From Syntrophus aciditrophicus SB (GTDB lineage Bacteria; Desulfobacterota; Syntrophia; Syntrophales; Syntrophaceae), in the NCBI RefSeq assembly GCF_000013405.1, contig NC_007759.1, positions 1,613,001 to 1,677,000 on the forward strand: a stretch of 64,000 bases of DNA. The letters are read 5' to 3'. Position numbers and translations under genes: made by a program. The number at the start of each line of letters is the position of its first letter. Position 1 is the first letter of the stretch. The notes under the pieces were generated by a model that worked only from the letters and a program-made list of their open reading frames with translations, had not been told where the DNA came from and did not search any database. This document shows, piece after piece, positions 1-10,722 of the stretch.

Positions 1-226
1 TAAGATTCAGGCTGTAGGTTTTTCCGTCTTTCGCCTGGTAGGGAAGGGTGATTGCCTGACTTTTGATGGTGATTCCCCGTTCTCTTTCGATGTCCATGTT
101 GTCCAGCATCTGATCCTTGAACGTTCGTTCATCCGATATTCCCGTAAACTGGATCAGTCGGTCGGCCAGTGTGGACTTTCCGTGATCGATATGGGCAATG
201 ATGCTGAAATTGCGTATGTGATCCAT
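1..226 (-). CDS. lepA: Elongation factor 4 (LepA), N-terminal part
   Basis: Reverse-strand gene starting at 226 and running off the left edge; only about 75 residues are present. LepA/EF4 is a ribosome-associated translational GTPase. The visible part starts [19 protein letters not shown], with the P-loop at residues 11-19, and continues into the switch I segment [10 protein letters not shown], both typical of LepA rather than EF-G. The ATG is the only sensible start for this family. It reads away from adk, and a terminator-like hairpin separates the two. Confidence 0.93.
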   Translation of the reverse strand, partial: MDHIRNFSIIAHIDHGKSTLADRLIQFTGISDERTFKDQMLDNMDIERERGITIKSQAITLPYQAKDGKTYSLNL

Positions 227-290
227 TGATATATCCTGTTGGAGATTTGTAAAATTCTTGCTCCTGTTTTCCTTTCGAATGAATTCAGAT

Positions 291-326
291 AAAAAAGCCT
301 TCCGGAAGAGCTGGAAGGCTTTTTTT
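291..326. terminator. Terminator hairpin between adk and lepA
   Basis: An inverted repeat, AAAGCCTTCC (294-303) against GGAAGGCTTT (313-322), with a 9-base loop is flanked by an A-run on the left and a T-run on the right. It can act as an intrinsic terminator in either direction. For the reverse-strand genes it lies just after the adk stop, so it probably ends adk transcription before lepA. Confidence 0.8.
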
Positions 327-347
327 GCGTCAGAGAGAAGTTGAAGA

Positions 348-1022
348 TCAGGAAAGCTTTTTGAGCAGATCCTCAGAAACTTCCTTTACACCGGGCAGAC
401 CATCGACTTCTATGACCTTGACCCGATCCTTGAAAAAATTGACGGCGGCCAGCGTACCGGTCTTGGTGTCGTAGTAAATGCCATGACGTTTTCCAATCGC
501 TTCCTCATCCTGATCATCGGCACGGGTGCTCAGTTGATCGCTTCCGCACACCCGGCATACCATCTTGCCATCCTTCTCCGCCGGCTTGATGGCGTCGATG
601 AAGATGTTGTTGGGATGATTGTTATCCACGGCACAGAGTCTTCTGCCCATGATCCTGTTTTTCGATGTCTGCCGATCGAGAACGATCTCAACGACATAGT
701 CCAGTTTGATTCCTTCCTTCAGCAGGGCGTCCCACATCGCTTCCGCCTGTGCCAGATTGCGGGGGAAACCGTCGAGCAGCCAGCCGGTCTTGCAGTCGTC
801 CTGTTTGATACGATTAAGAATCATGGGGATGGTGATCCCATCGGGAACAAGATCTCCCCGGTCGATATAGGCCTTGGCCTCTTTTCCCAGCTCCGTCCCC
901 TTGGAGATGTTTTCTCGGAAAATGACCCCGGTTTCAATATGGGGGACGTTAAATTTCTTCTGTACGATAGCACCCTGTGTTCCTTTGCCACTCCCATTCG
1001 GTCCGAAAATGAGAATATTCAT
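348..1022 (-). CDS. adk: Adenylate kinase
   Basis: Cytoplasmic enzyme interconverting ATP+AMP and 2 ADP. The 224-residue protein has a P-loop GPNGSGKGT (about residues 7-15), the AMP-binding stretch ending in LLDGFPRN, and a long LID with CRVC, suggesting a metal-binding LID. The open frame extends 11 codons further upstream, but I chose the ATG at 1022 because AAAGGAG sits about 11 bases before it and the protein then starts MNILIFGP as in the family. The P-loop reads GPNGSGKGT instead of the common GAPGAGKGT, so it belongs to a divergent adk branch, but the catalytic framework is present. Confidence 0.9.
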   Translation of the reverse strand: MNILIFGPNGSGKGTQGAIVQKKFNVPHIETGVIFRENISKGTELGKEAKAYIDRGDLVPDGITIPMILNRIKQDDCKTGWLLDGFPRNLAQAEAMWDALLKEGIKLDYVVEIVLDRQTSKNRIMGRRLCAVDNNHPNNIFIDAIKPAEKDGKMVCRVCGSDQLSTRADDQDEEAIGKRHGIYYDTKTGTLAAVNFFKDRVKVIEVDGLPGVKEVSEDLLKKLS

Positions 1023-1278
1023 GCCCGTGAAGCTCCTTTCGTCTGAGAAATGCATTTTGTCAAAAAACTGCCTCCTTATAATTGATTAAACATCTTTTGG
1101 CAATGAGAAAATGAATCCCCACCCCTGGGAAAACACATCCGTGAATGGGACGCAAAAGATAAATGAAAACAGCTGATGAGGAATCGGATGAGAGGAGAGT
1201 GACATATCGGAAACAGGCTTAAGCGGTGCTGAAGAAAAAACACCGGGCTGTGGCACACTGCCACAGAACTCAGTGGGC

Positions 1279-1482
1279 TCAGGTGCTGCAGGAGGTGGAG
1301 GAACATGAGGAACATTCCGACGAGGAGGCGCCGCCGAATGTTCCGCCGAAAACGGACATAAGTTTTTCAACCTGGTCTGAGCTGCAGTCGGGACAGAGAA
1401 CTTCTCGTTTTTCAGAAATCGAAAAAAACAGGACTTCAAAAACCTTTTTGCACTGCCTGCATCGAAATTCATAAATCGGCAT
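1279..1482 (-). CDS. FmdB-type zinc-ribbon protein
   Basis: Small 67-residue protein starting MPIYEFRCRQC, the hallmark of the FmdB/CxxC zinc-ribbon family. Two CxxC pairs (CRQC near residue 9, CPDC near 30) would bind one zinc. The tail is rich in Ser, Gly and Cys, also usual for the family. The family is called a putative regulator from the fmd operon, but its true role is unknown. Start chosen at 1482 with GGAG about 10 bases upstream rather than the ATG five codons earlier. It stands alone between adk and the divergent aminotransferase gene. Confidence 0.82.
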   Translation of the reverse strand: MPIYEFRCRQCKKVFEVLFFSISEKREVLCPDCSSDQVEKLMSVFGGTFGGASSSECSSCSSTSCST

Positions 1483-1741
1483 AAAAAGATACTCCAAAAG
1501 CGGTCTTGTTCAAAAAGCCCGGTCTTCCTCGCATGGAAGAGACCATGCCGTTATTGAAAGCATGAAGTTTCATATAAATAATGCGTCACATCTTGTCAAG
1601 AAAATCAGGGGAGGCTCATGTAAAATATTCCAATGTCTTATTGACGACTTATCGGTGCTGTGTTAAGTACTCGGCAGCAGTGAAAATATTTTCCCGCAAC
1701 TTGATCAATCGCCCCGGGGAAGAGGCGGAAAGGGAGTCGGC

Positions 1742-2929
1742 ATGCCTATTTCAAATAAAATTCATGGACTGATCACGCGATCCTCCTGGATCAGAAAAAT
1801 GTTTGAGGAAGGTTTGATTTATAAGAAAAAATACGGTCCTGAGAATGTGTATGATTTCACGCTGGGCAATCCTAATGTTCCGCCTCCCTCGGAGTTCGGA
1901 GATGCCCTGCTGGAAGTTGCCGCCCAGTCCATTCCCGGCAAGCATGGTTACATGCCCAACGCGGGCTATCCTGAAACCCGGGAAGCGATCGCCGCTTATC
2001 TGACTGCCAAATTTCACATACCCCTGACAGCTGATCACATTATCATGACCTGCGGCGCCGCGGGAGCTTTGAATGTGACCATGAAGACGATTCTGGATCC
2101 AGGCGATGAAGTGATTATTCCAACCCCCTATTTTGTGGAGTACGAATTCTACGTGGACAACGCCGGAGGGATAAGCCGCCTTGTTCCAACAAAGGAGGAT
2201 TTCAATCTCGACCTGGAGGCGATTCGTTCAGCCTTTACGGAGAAAACCAGGGCCGTTCTGATCAATTCGCCGAACAACCCGACCGGGAGAGTCTACGACG
2301 AGGAAACCATCCGGGGACTTGCAGCCATCATCGAGGAAAAGGGCAGACTTTATAACAGAGCAGTTTACCTGGTTTCAGATGAGCCATACAGTGACATCGT
2401 TTATGACGGGATCAAGGTTCCCTTTATTATGGAGTGCTGCAAGAACAGCATCATTGCTTTTTCCTATTCCAAATGCCTTTCTGTACCGGGGGAGCGCATC
2501 GGATACCTTGCCTTGCATCCGGAACTTGCCGATCTGCAGGACGTCCTCAGCGGGATGATCTTCTGCAACCGGATTCTGGGATATATCAATGCCCCCGCCC
2601 TGATGCAGAGGGTGATATCCCATATTCAGGGGGTACATGTCAATGTGGAAGAGTACAAGAGGAAGCGTGATCTGCTCTGTGAAGGATTGAGCGCCTGTGG
2701 ATATTCCTTTGCCAAACCGGAAGGAACCTTCTATCTCTTTGTGCGTTCACCCATAGCGGATGATGTGACTTATGTCCGGGCGCTTCAACTGCGTCGCGTT
2801 CTCACCACGCCGGGAATCGGGTTCGGCGGGCCGGGCTACTTCAGAATCGCATACTGCGTCGATGACGCTGCAATCACAAACGCCATGCCCGGCTTTGCAG
2901 ACACGTTGAAAGAATATCAGAATCGATGA
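1742..2929 (+). CDS. PLP-dependent class I/II aminotransferase
   Basis: A 395-residue fold-type I aminotransferase, the aspartate-aminotransferase-like family. Visible landmarks are the NSPNNPTGR cofactor loop, SDEPY, the Schiff-base lysine in FSYSKCLSVPGERIGY, and FRIAYC near the end with the substrate carboxylate-binding arginine. The start has GGGAG seven bases upstream. It is a single gene, and the amino acid donor cannot be told from sequence. It is distinct from the second aminotransferase at 34510 (few shared stretches outside the motifs), so the two probably serve different substrates. Confidence 0.88.
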   Translation: MPISNKIHGLITRSSWIRKMFEEGLIYKKKYGPENVYDFTLGNPNVPPPSEFGDALLEVAAQSIPGKHGYMPNAGYPETREAIAAYLTAKFHIPLTADHIIMTCGAAGALNVTMKTILDPGDEVIIPTPYFVEYEFYVDNAGGISRLVPTKEDFNLDLEAIRSAFTEKTRAVLINSPNNPTGRVYDEETIRGLAAIIEEKGRLYNRAVYLVSDEPYSDIVYDGIKVPFIMECCKNSIIAFSYSKCLSVPGERIGYLALHPELADLQDVLSGMIFCNRILGYINAPALMQRVISHIQGVHVNVEEYKRKRDLLCEGLSACGYSFAKPEGTFYLFVRSPIADDVTYVRALQLRRVLTTPGIGFGGPGYFRIAYCVDDAAITNAMPGFADTLKEYQNR

Positions 2930-3021
2930 GAAATCATTGTAACTGTGAAGATTCAGGCGTGATCCTTTCATCAGGCTGAATTCCCCATGGCATGGCAGGG
3001 TCAGTCATTGAGATGACCGTC

Positions 3022-3312
3022 TCATGATGCTCTCTCGTCGTATAGGATGCGGAAGTCGTCAAATTCTCCAGTATACGTTTCCTCACAAACATCCAGATGT
3101 TCCACAATGGCATGAGAGGGTCCCTGGCGGCACCAGTCAATCAGGGCATTGACCTCCGGAGATCTTCCTTCAAAAACAGCCTCTACCCGACCATTGGGAA
3201 GATTTCTGACCCAGCCGTTGACGTGGAATCGCAAGGCTGCCTTGCGTGTATGGGCACGGAAAAATACTCCCTGAACCTTTCCTTTCACGTAAACATGAAC
3301 ACGCTTCATCAT
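3022..3312 (-). CDS. acyP: Acylphosphatase
   Basis: A 96-residue acylphosphatase, which hydrolyses carboxyl-phosphate bonds such as acetyl phosphate. The active-site segment VYVKGKVQGVFFRAHTRKAA carries the catalytic Arg of the GxVQGVxFR motif, and VNGWVRNLPNGRVEAVFEG contains the catalytic Asn. Either of two adjacent ATG codons could start it (3312 or 3309), and no clear ribosome site is seen. It lies about 20 bases after ligA on the same strand and is likely co-transcribed with it. Confidence 0.92.
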   Translation of the reverse strand: MMKRVHVYVKGKVQGVFFRAHTRKAALRFHVNGWVRNLPNGRVEAVFEGRSPEVNALIDWCRQGPSHAIVEHLDVCEETYTGEFDDFRILYDERAS

Positions 3313-3332
3313 TTTTATTATTCAAACGATTC

Positions 3333-5620
<2,288 letters not shown>

Positions 5621-5831
5621 GATCAAACTCCAGCAAATATATTCGCGCCAATTTAGAACAGCCATAACCGATATGTCAAATTCAAACATAATCCGATTTC
5701 ATTTTCACATTGTGCGTTCGGAATTTCATCAGGCAGGCAGAAATCATGTTCACATAAAATTCTTGTATTTTGATCAGCGATGCCGATATAATTTTGTGCT
5801 TATTTTAAACAGAGACAAGAGGGCTTCTCAG

Positions 5832-6326
5832 GTGAAGATTGGTGTGATTTCGGATACCCATCTGCCCGGCTGCGATGAAAAGCTGAAAAGAATTGTCGAC
5901 CGGTATTTTCACGATGTGGACATGATTATCCATGCCGGGGATCTTGTGGATATCCGTGTTCTGGATGCATTTGGCGACAGGCAGGTCAGGGCGGTTTGTG
6001 GAAATATGGATAACCTTTCGGTTCGACAGCGTCTTCCGGATCGTTTGATTCTTGACATCCAGGGATTTCATCTGGGAGTAATGCACGGCTGGGGAACAGC
6101 CGAGAACCTTGAAGAGAAGATATATCATCTTCTTGGTCCCGTGGACTGTCTCATCTACGGGCATACACATTATCCTGTAAACAGAGTGAAAGAGGGGGTG
6201 CTCTTTTTTAATCCGGGATCGGCATTGGATAAACGGTTCACTCGGGAAAATACGTTGGGAATTCTGAAGATCGGGGATCGGATCACAGGGGAAATCATCA
6301 AAATTGAAATTGAAAAAGAACAATGA
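5832..6326 (+). CDS. YfcE/MJ0936-type metallophosphoesterase
   Basis: A 164-residue calcineurin-like phosphoesterase of the small YfcE group, which hydrolyses phosphodiesters with two metal ions. The metal motifs are all present and in order: DTH (residues 8-10), IHAGD, CGNMDN, MHGWG and GHTH. I chose the GTG at 5832 because the protein then begins VKIGVISDTH as in the family; the open frame continues more than 120 codons upstream but that extension has no family character. It is the first gene of a forward run that continues with the HIT gene. Confidence 0.88.
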   Translation: MKIGVISDTHLPGCDEKLKRIVDRYFHDVDMIIHAGDLVDIRVLDAFGDRQVRAVCGNMDNLSVRQRLPDRLILDIQGFHLGVMHGWGTAENLEEKIYHLLGPVDCLIYGHTHYPVNRVKEGVLFFNPGSALDKRFTRENTLGILKIGDRITGEIIKIEIEKEQ

Positions 6327-6446
6327 ATACCGTAATAGTAAGAGTCCGGCTGTTCAAGGATAGGGATTCTTTTGACACTGCCTGCGGGTGGCGACAGTAG
6401 AATCCGCATCGTTTTTAATGTCAGATATCGGCAAGGATAATAATTT

Positions 6447-6932
6447 ATGAAATCAATATATGCTCCGTGGCGCATGGCCTATATCAAGGGTAAGAAGGTT
6501 GAAGGATGCGTATTCTGCAAGGAATCCGTTCGGGACGATCAATACGTTCTTCTGGAAGGCAAAACGGCTTTTGTCATGCTTAACGCGTATCCATACACCA
6601 ACGGGCATCTGATGATCATTCCCTATCGTCATCTCGGCAGCCTGGAATTTCTGCTTCCGGAGGAGAGACTGGAAATGTTTGACCTCGTGGATATTTCGGT
6701 AAGGGTATTAAAGGAGGCCATGTGTCCGGACGGTTTCAATATCGGCATCAATCTCGGCAGAGCAGCGGGAGCTGGGATCGAAGATCACATTCATATTCAC
6801 GTGGTCCCGCGATGGAACGGCGACACCAATTTCATGAGTGTGGTGGGAGGAATACGCGTTATCCCTGATGACATTCTCAAGTGCTGCGAACAAATCAAGT
6901 GCCTTTTCGATAAATATCGACCGGAGGAATGA
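6447..6932 (+). CDS. HIT-family nucleotide hydrolase/phosphorylase
   Basis: A 161-residue histidine-triad protein. The triad is HIHIHVVPRW (about residues 113-122) with the catalytic middle histidine. The N-terminal CVFC pair together with the opening IYAPWRMAYI places it in the diadenosine-polyphosphate phosphorylase-like branch common in bacteria. Likely role: cleaving dinucleoside polyphosphates or nucleoside phosphoramidates; the true substrate is unknown. Its stop is one base before the start of the next gene, pointing to an operon. Confidence 0.88.
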   Translation: MKSIYAPWRMAYIKGKKVEGCVFCKESVRDDQYVLLEGKTAFVMLNAYPYTNGHLMIIPYRHLGSLEFLLPEERLEMFDLVDISVRVLKEAMCPDGFNIGINLGRAAGAGIEDHIHIHVVPRWNGDTNFMSVVGGIRVIPDDILKCCEQIKCLFDKYRPEE

Positions 6933-6933
6933 G

Positions 6934-7254
6934 ATGAAGATCCTTTACACAATCATAATCGTTCTGCTGATTCTCTTTGTCGTTACCTTTTCCCTGCAGA
7001 ATACACTTCAGGTGCGTCTAGTTTATTATGATGTACTGGATGTCATCTTGCCTGTTTACATGCTGATTTTATTTGCCTTTCTGATCGGAGTGATTTTTAC
7101 GGGCTTCATGGGTATTATCGAACGATATCGGTTGAACCGCACCATCAACCGTCTGAATCGAATGGTCCGGGATTTGAAGAGGGATGTGCGGGAAAATGAA
7201 CCGCCTGTCGTCCGTGAGGACACTCGACAGCATGACCAGGCGCTGCAGAACTGA
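6934..7254 (+). CDS. LapA-like inner-membrane protein (DUF1049)
   Basis: A 106-residue membrane protein. Two hydrophobic segments (about residues 3-20 and 40-62) are followed by a basic, coiled-coil-like cytoplasmic tail (YRLNRTINRLNRMVRDLKRDV). The FSLQNTLQVRLVYYDV segment between them is typical of the LapA/DUF1049 family, linked in enterobacteria to lipopolysaccharide assembly control. Start chosen at 6934, with GGAGG eight bases upstream, two bases after the HIT stop. Function here is inferred from the family only. Confidence 0.8.
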   Translation: MKILYTIIIVLLILFVVTFSLQNTLQVRLVYYDVLDVILPVYMLILFAFLIGVIFTGFMGIIERYRLNRTINRLNRMVRDLKRDVRENEPPVVREDTRQHDQALQN

Positions 7255-7314
7255 TCAGGGGAGAGGATATGCTCAGGCTGCGGTCTTTCATCGTAACAAA
7301 GTACGGAGACCTGC

Positions 7315-7785
7315 ATGCAATTCATAACCGATATCAATCTCGGACGGCTGGCAGTGCGGTTGCGCATGCTCGGTTTTGATACGATTTTTTACAGAGGAAC
7401 CGCAGACCGAAATTTTCTGAGAATAGCACAGCAGGAAAACCGGGTCGTGTTGACGAGAAAAAGGGAGCTGGCGAAGCGACAATTTCAAGGGATTCTTGTC
7501 GTGGTTGAAAGCGACCGGGTTGAAAGACAATTAGAAGAATTACTATCGAAGCTGAATCTGAAACCGCAGTCCGACCGGTATTTCACCCTCTGTTTACGGT
7601 GCAACGTTCCTCTCCAGGAAATTTTGAGGGAGGATGTCGTAAATCGCGTACCACCTTACGTATATGAAAATTATTCCCGTTTCATGACCTGCCCCCGATG
7701 CGGTGCAATCTACTGGCCGGGAACCCACATCGAGCATGCTCGGAATTGGATCAGGGCGTTGCGCATTCCGTCTCGTCACCCCTGA
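7315..7785 (+). CDS. Mut7-C RNase domain protein (DUF82)
   Basis: A 156-residue protein with the Mut7-C fold: FITDINLGRLAVRLRMLGFDT at the N-terminus, a PIN-like acidic start (the Asp in TDINLGRLA), VLTRKREL in the middle, and a C-terminal zinc ribbon CLRC ... CPRCGAIYWPGTH. The family is a predicted ribonuclease related to the PIN fold; its target in bacteria is not known. GGAG lies close upstream of the ATG. Its 3' end overlaps the convergent mogA gene by 35 bases. Confidence 0.83.
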   Translation: MQFITDINLGRLAVRLRMLGFDTIFYRGTADRNFLRIAQQENRVVLTRKRELAKRQFQGILVVVESDRVERQLEELLSKLNLKPQSDRYFTLCLRCNVPLQEILREDVVNRVPPYVYENYSRFMTCPRCGAIYWPGTHIEHARNWIRALRIPSRHP

Positions 7786-8245
7786 TTTTTTCCAGGGCGT
7801 GTTTTAAGGCAGGCAGAATAACGGCCAGATTTTCTCGAACCCCCCTTGGGCTTCCTGGAAGGTTGATGATCAGAGTCTGTCCCCGAATTCCAGCGACCGC
7901 CCGCGATATCATGGCATGAGGTGTTTTTTTCAGACTTTCCTGCCGCATCGCCTCCGCCATTCCTGGAAGAACCCGCTCAATCACTTCCAAAGTGGCATCG
8001 GGCGTCACGTCCCTCGGGGTGACGCCCGTTCCACCTGTCGTAACAATCAGATCCAGTTTCTTATTGTCGGCCAGATCAATCAGGGTTTGCCGGATTTGAT
8101 CCTTTTCATCGGGAATAATCGCCGTTTCACTGATGAGGATGGAAAGCTCTTCCAGCATGCGAACAACTTCCTTTCCACTCAGGTCCTCACGTTCTCCCCT
8201 GGAACCTTTATCGCTCACGGTGACAACCCCTGCAGAAAACGACAT
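7751..8245 (-). CDS. mogA: Molybdopterin adenylyltransferase MogA/MoaB type
   Basis: A 164-residue protein that activates molybdopterin by adenylation before molybdenum or tungsten insertion. It shows TVSDKGSRGEREDLSG, TTGGTGVTPRDVTPDAT and LINLPGSPRGVREN, the substrate-binding signature of MogA/MoaB. I chose the ATG at 8245 (GAGG about 10 bases upstream) over the longer frame because the family starts SAGVVTVSD. It sits four bases after the EF-G-like gene, so both are likely on one transcript. Confidence 0.9.
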   Translation of the reverse strand: MSFSAGVVTVSDKGSRGEREDLSGKEVVRMLEELSILISETAIIPDEKDQIRQTLIDLADNKKLDLIVTTGGTGVTPRDVTPDATLEVIERVLPGMAEAMRQESLKKTPHAMISRAVAGIRGQTLIINLPGSPRGVRENLAVILPALKHALEKIRGDETECATP

Positions 8246-8249
8246 GATC

Positions 8250-10325
8250 TCAAGCCTCTTCCTTTTTTGATTCCGCAATAATTTTTTCTGCCAGATGCGC
8301 CGGCACTTCTTCGTAATGAGAGTGCGAATAAGTAAATGTACCCCTGCCGCTTGTCATGGAGGTTAGATCAGGTGCGTATTTCAGGATCTCAGCCAGAGGG
8401 ACCTGCGCCTTGATGATCTGATGAGGGCCCTTGCTGTCCATTCCCAGGACCTTGCCGCGTCTGCTGTTCAGATCGCCGATGACATCCCCCATGTATTCGT
8501 CGGGGATCTCGATTTCGATGTTGACGATCGGTTCAAGAAGGATTGGCTGACAGTCCATGATGCCTTTTTTGAAAGCCATGGACCCGGCGATCTTGAAGGC
8601 CATTTCCGAGGAATCCACGGTATGGTAGGATCCGTCAACAAGAGAGACCTTTATATCGACAACGGGATAGCCTGCAATCACACCATCCGCCATGGCCTCG
8701 ACGATGCCTTTTTCCACGGCGGGACGGTACTGCTGAGGAATGACGCCACCCACAATTTTATCCTCGAATAAAAAGCCCTCACCGCGCGGCATGGGCTCGA
8801 TATCGATCCAGCAGTCTCCGAACTGGCCTCGACCTCCCGACTGCTTTTTGTAACGGCCCTGGACGTTAGTCTTGCCTTTTATCGTTTCCCGATAAGGAAC
8901 TTTCGGCTGTTTTAAAATGACTTCCACACCGAACTTCCGCCTCATCTTTTCCACATTGACCTCAATATGGACCTGCCCCATGCCGGAAAGGATCATTTCC
9001 TTCGTTTCCTCATTGCGAACAAAGGTCAGGGTCGGATCCTCTTCACTGAGGCGCAGAATGGAGGAGACGATTTTTTCTTCATCACCCCGGGCCTTCGGCT
9101 CAATGGCAAAAGACATGACGGCGGGTGGCGGCTCAACTTTTTCATAAATCACAGGGAATTTTTCCGCGCAGAGTGTATCACCCGTTACCGCCTCCTTAAG
9201 CTTGGCCACTGCGGCTATGTCGCCGGGTATAAGAAGTTCGGCAGGTTTCTGGTTTTTTCCTTCAAGATAGAACAAGTTGCCGAAACGCTCGCTCGTTTTG
9301 CGTGTCGAGTTGTAGACAGGGGTATCCGATTTTAATGTTCCTGAATAGACACGGAAAAGAGTCAACCGGCCGGCATATGGATCAGCAATCGTCTTGAAGA
9401 CGTATGCAGAGAAGGGAGCGGTTTCATCGGGAAGCCGTTCCTCGATATCCTCCGTGCCCGGTTTCCGGCCGACAGCATGGCCGCGGTCTACAGGCGAAGG
9501 AAGATATCGGACAATGACGTCCAGCAGCGGGGTTATTCCGATATGCTTGAGTGCTGAGCCGCATATCACCGGAACAATGGATCCGGAAAGGACGCCTGCC
9601 TTAAGACCGTTTTTCATGTCTTCCACACTGATCTCTCCATCCTCAAGGTATTTTTCCATGAGGCTCTCATCAGACTCGGCGATGTCTTCCATCATCGTTT
9701 CCCGCAGACTTTCTGCTTCATCCTTCAGGTCCGCCGGGATATCGACAGTCTTGTATCCACCCTTGGGGCCTTCGAAAAAACAGGCCTTCATGGCGACCAG
9801 ATCGACGACGCCCTTAAAGGATTCTTCGGCGCCGATGGGCAGGAAAATGGGTGTTACCTTCTGAATCCGGGTTTTGATGCTTTCCAGAGCCTTGGAAAAA
9901 TCGGCGCGTTCCCGGTCCATCCGGTTTATGAAGATGATACGGGGAAGTTTGTAACGATCGGCATATTCCCAGACTTTCTGCGTCTGAAATTCCACACCGC
10001 TGACTGCATCAACCAGGATGACTGCGGCGTCAGCAACACGCAGACAGCTTCTTGTATCAAAGGCAAAATTGGAATCACCGGGGGTGTCCACGAGGTTGAT
10101 TTTGTGCTTCTCCCAGTCCACAAAGCCTGTGGCGGCGGTGATGGAGATATGCTTTCTCTGCTCTTCCGGCTCGTAATCAAAAGAGGAGGAGCCTTCGTCC
10201 ACCCGACCCGGTCTTTCAGTCTTACCACTGACAAAAAGAAAGGATTCGCAGAGCGTGGTTTTTCCGGTTCCGCCGTGTCCTACGATTGTGACATTTCTCA
10301 AACTCCTGGATTCGTATTTTGCCAT
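8250..10325 (-). CDS. EF-G-like translational GTPase
   Basis: A 691-residue protein with all EF-G domains: G domain, domain II, III, IV (RYKKQSGGRGQFGD) and V. The G motifs are those of the EF-G-like (type 2) family rather than the main FusA: G1 is GHGGTGKTT, G3 is DTPGD, so the usual catalytic His after DTPG is Asp, and G4 is NRMD rather than NKxD. An ordinary fusA is expected in the str operon elsewhere. Its role, possibly in stress or ribosome recycling, is not settled. ATG with AAAGGAG seven bases upstream. Confidence 0.88.
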   Translation of the reverse strand: MAKYESRSLRNVTIVGHGGTGKTTLCESFLFVSGKTERPGRVDEGSSSFDYEPEEQRKHISITAATGFVDWEKHKINLVDTPGDSNFAFDTRSCLRVADAAVILVDAVSGVEFQTQKVWEYADRYKLPRIIFINRMDRERADFSKALESIKTRIQKVTPIFLPIGAEESFKGVVDLVAMKACFFEGPKGGYKTVDIPADLKDEAESLRETMMEDIAESDESLMEKYLEDGEISVEDMKNGLKAGVLSGSIVPVICGSALKHIGITPLLDVIVRYLPSPVDRGHAVGRKPGTEDIEERLPDETAPFSAYVFKTIADPYAGRLTLFRVYSGTLKSDTPVYNSTRKTSERFGNLFYLEGKNQKPAELLIPGDIAAVAKLKEAVTGDTLCAEKFPVIYEKVEPPPAVMSFAIEPKARGDEEKIVSSILRLSEEDPTLTFVRNEETKEMILSGMGQVHIEVNVEKMRRKFGVEVILKQPKVPYRETIKGKTNVQGRYKKQSGGRGQFGDCWIDIEPMPRGEGFLFEDKIVGGVIPQQYRPAVEKGIVEAMADGVIAGYPVVDIKVSLVDGSYHTVDSSEMAFKIAGSMAFKKGIMDCQPILLEPIVNIEIEIPDEYMGDVIGDLNSRRGKVLGMDSKGPHQIIKAQVPLAEILKYAPDLTSMTSGRGTFTYSHSHYEEVPAHLAEKIIAESKKEEA

Positions 10326-10525
10326 GAAATCTCCTTTCGGTATCTTTCCATATCAATCATGAAACAGCTGTTTCCGCTGCGGCTCTTTAGCTTATTCCCT
10401 GTTTTAAAGTCAAGTCAAATTTAGCTCTTAGAGTCAATCCCTCACAATATTGCAGGCTGATTTTCCGAGTCAAAATGTACATGAAATCATTTTTAACGGG
10501 AAGCGGGCCATGCTTCATAATTGGA

Positions 10526-10554
10526 TTGACAACGCCAAGGAAACACAGTATAAA
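10526..10554 (+). promoter_or_regulatory. Strong sigma-70 type promoter for the biotin carboxylase operon
   Basis: Perfect -35 TTGACA (10526-10531), 17-base spacer, and -10 TATAAA (10549-10554). It lies in the 397-base gap between the reverse EF-G-like gene and the forward carboxylase, about 165 bases before the start codon, leaving a leader of roughly 160 bases. The rest of this gap holds no gene that I can support. Confidence 0.75.
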
Positions 10555-10722
10555 ATTCGACCCACAATGGATAACCATGCTCGCAATATGAACCCGCCTG
10601 TCGCACGAACGCGTTGTTTTTTCAATTTTGGAAAGTGATTTCAGAAATAACTCAACGTGCAGGTATTCCGGTAATTCCGCACAGATGAGATAGGTGAAGA
10701 GTGTACGAGAGGAAGAGATAAT

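Noticed and set aside
1271-1290. Possible selenocysteine at the TGA ending the FmdB-like gene
   Set aside because: Only two codons lie between this TGA and the next stop, and no convincing selenocysteine hairpin was seen.
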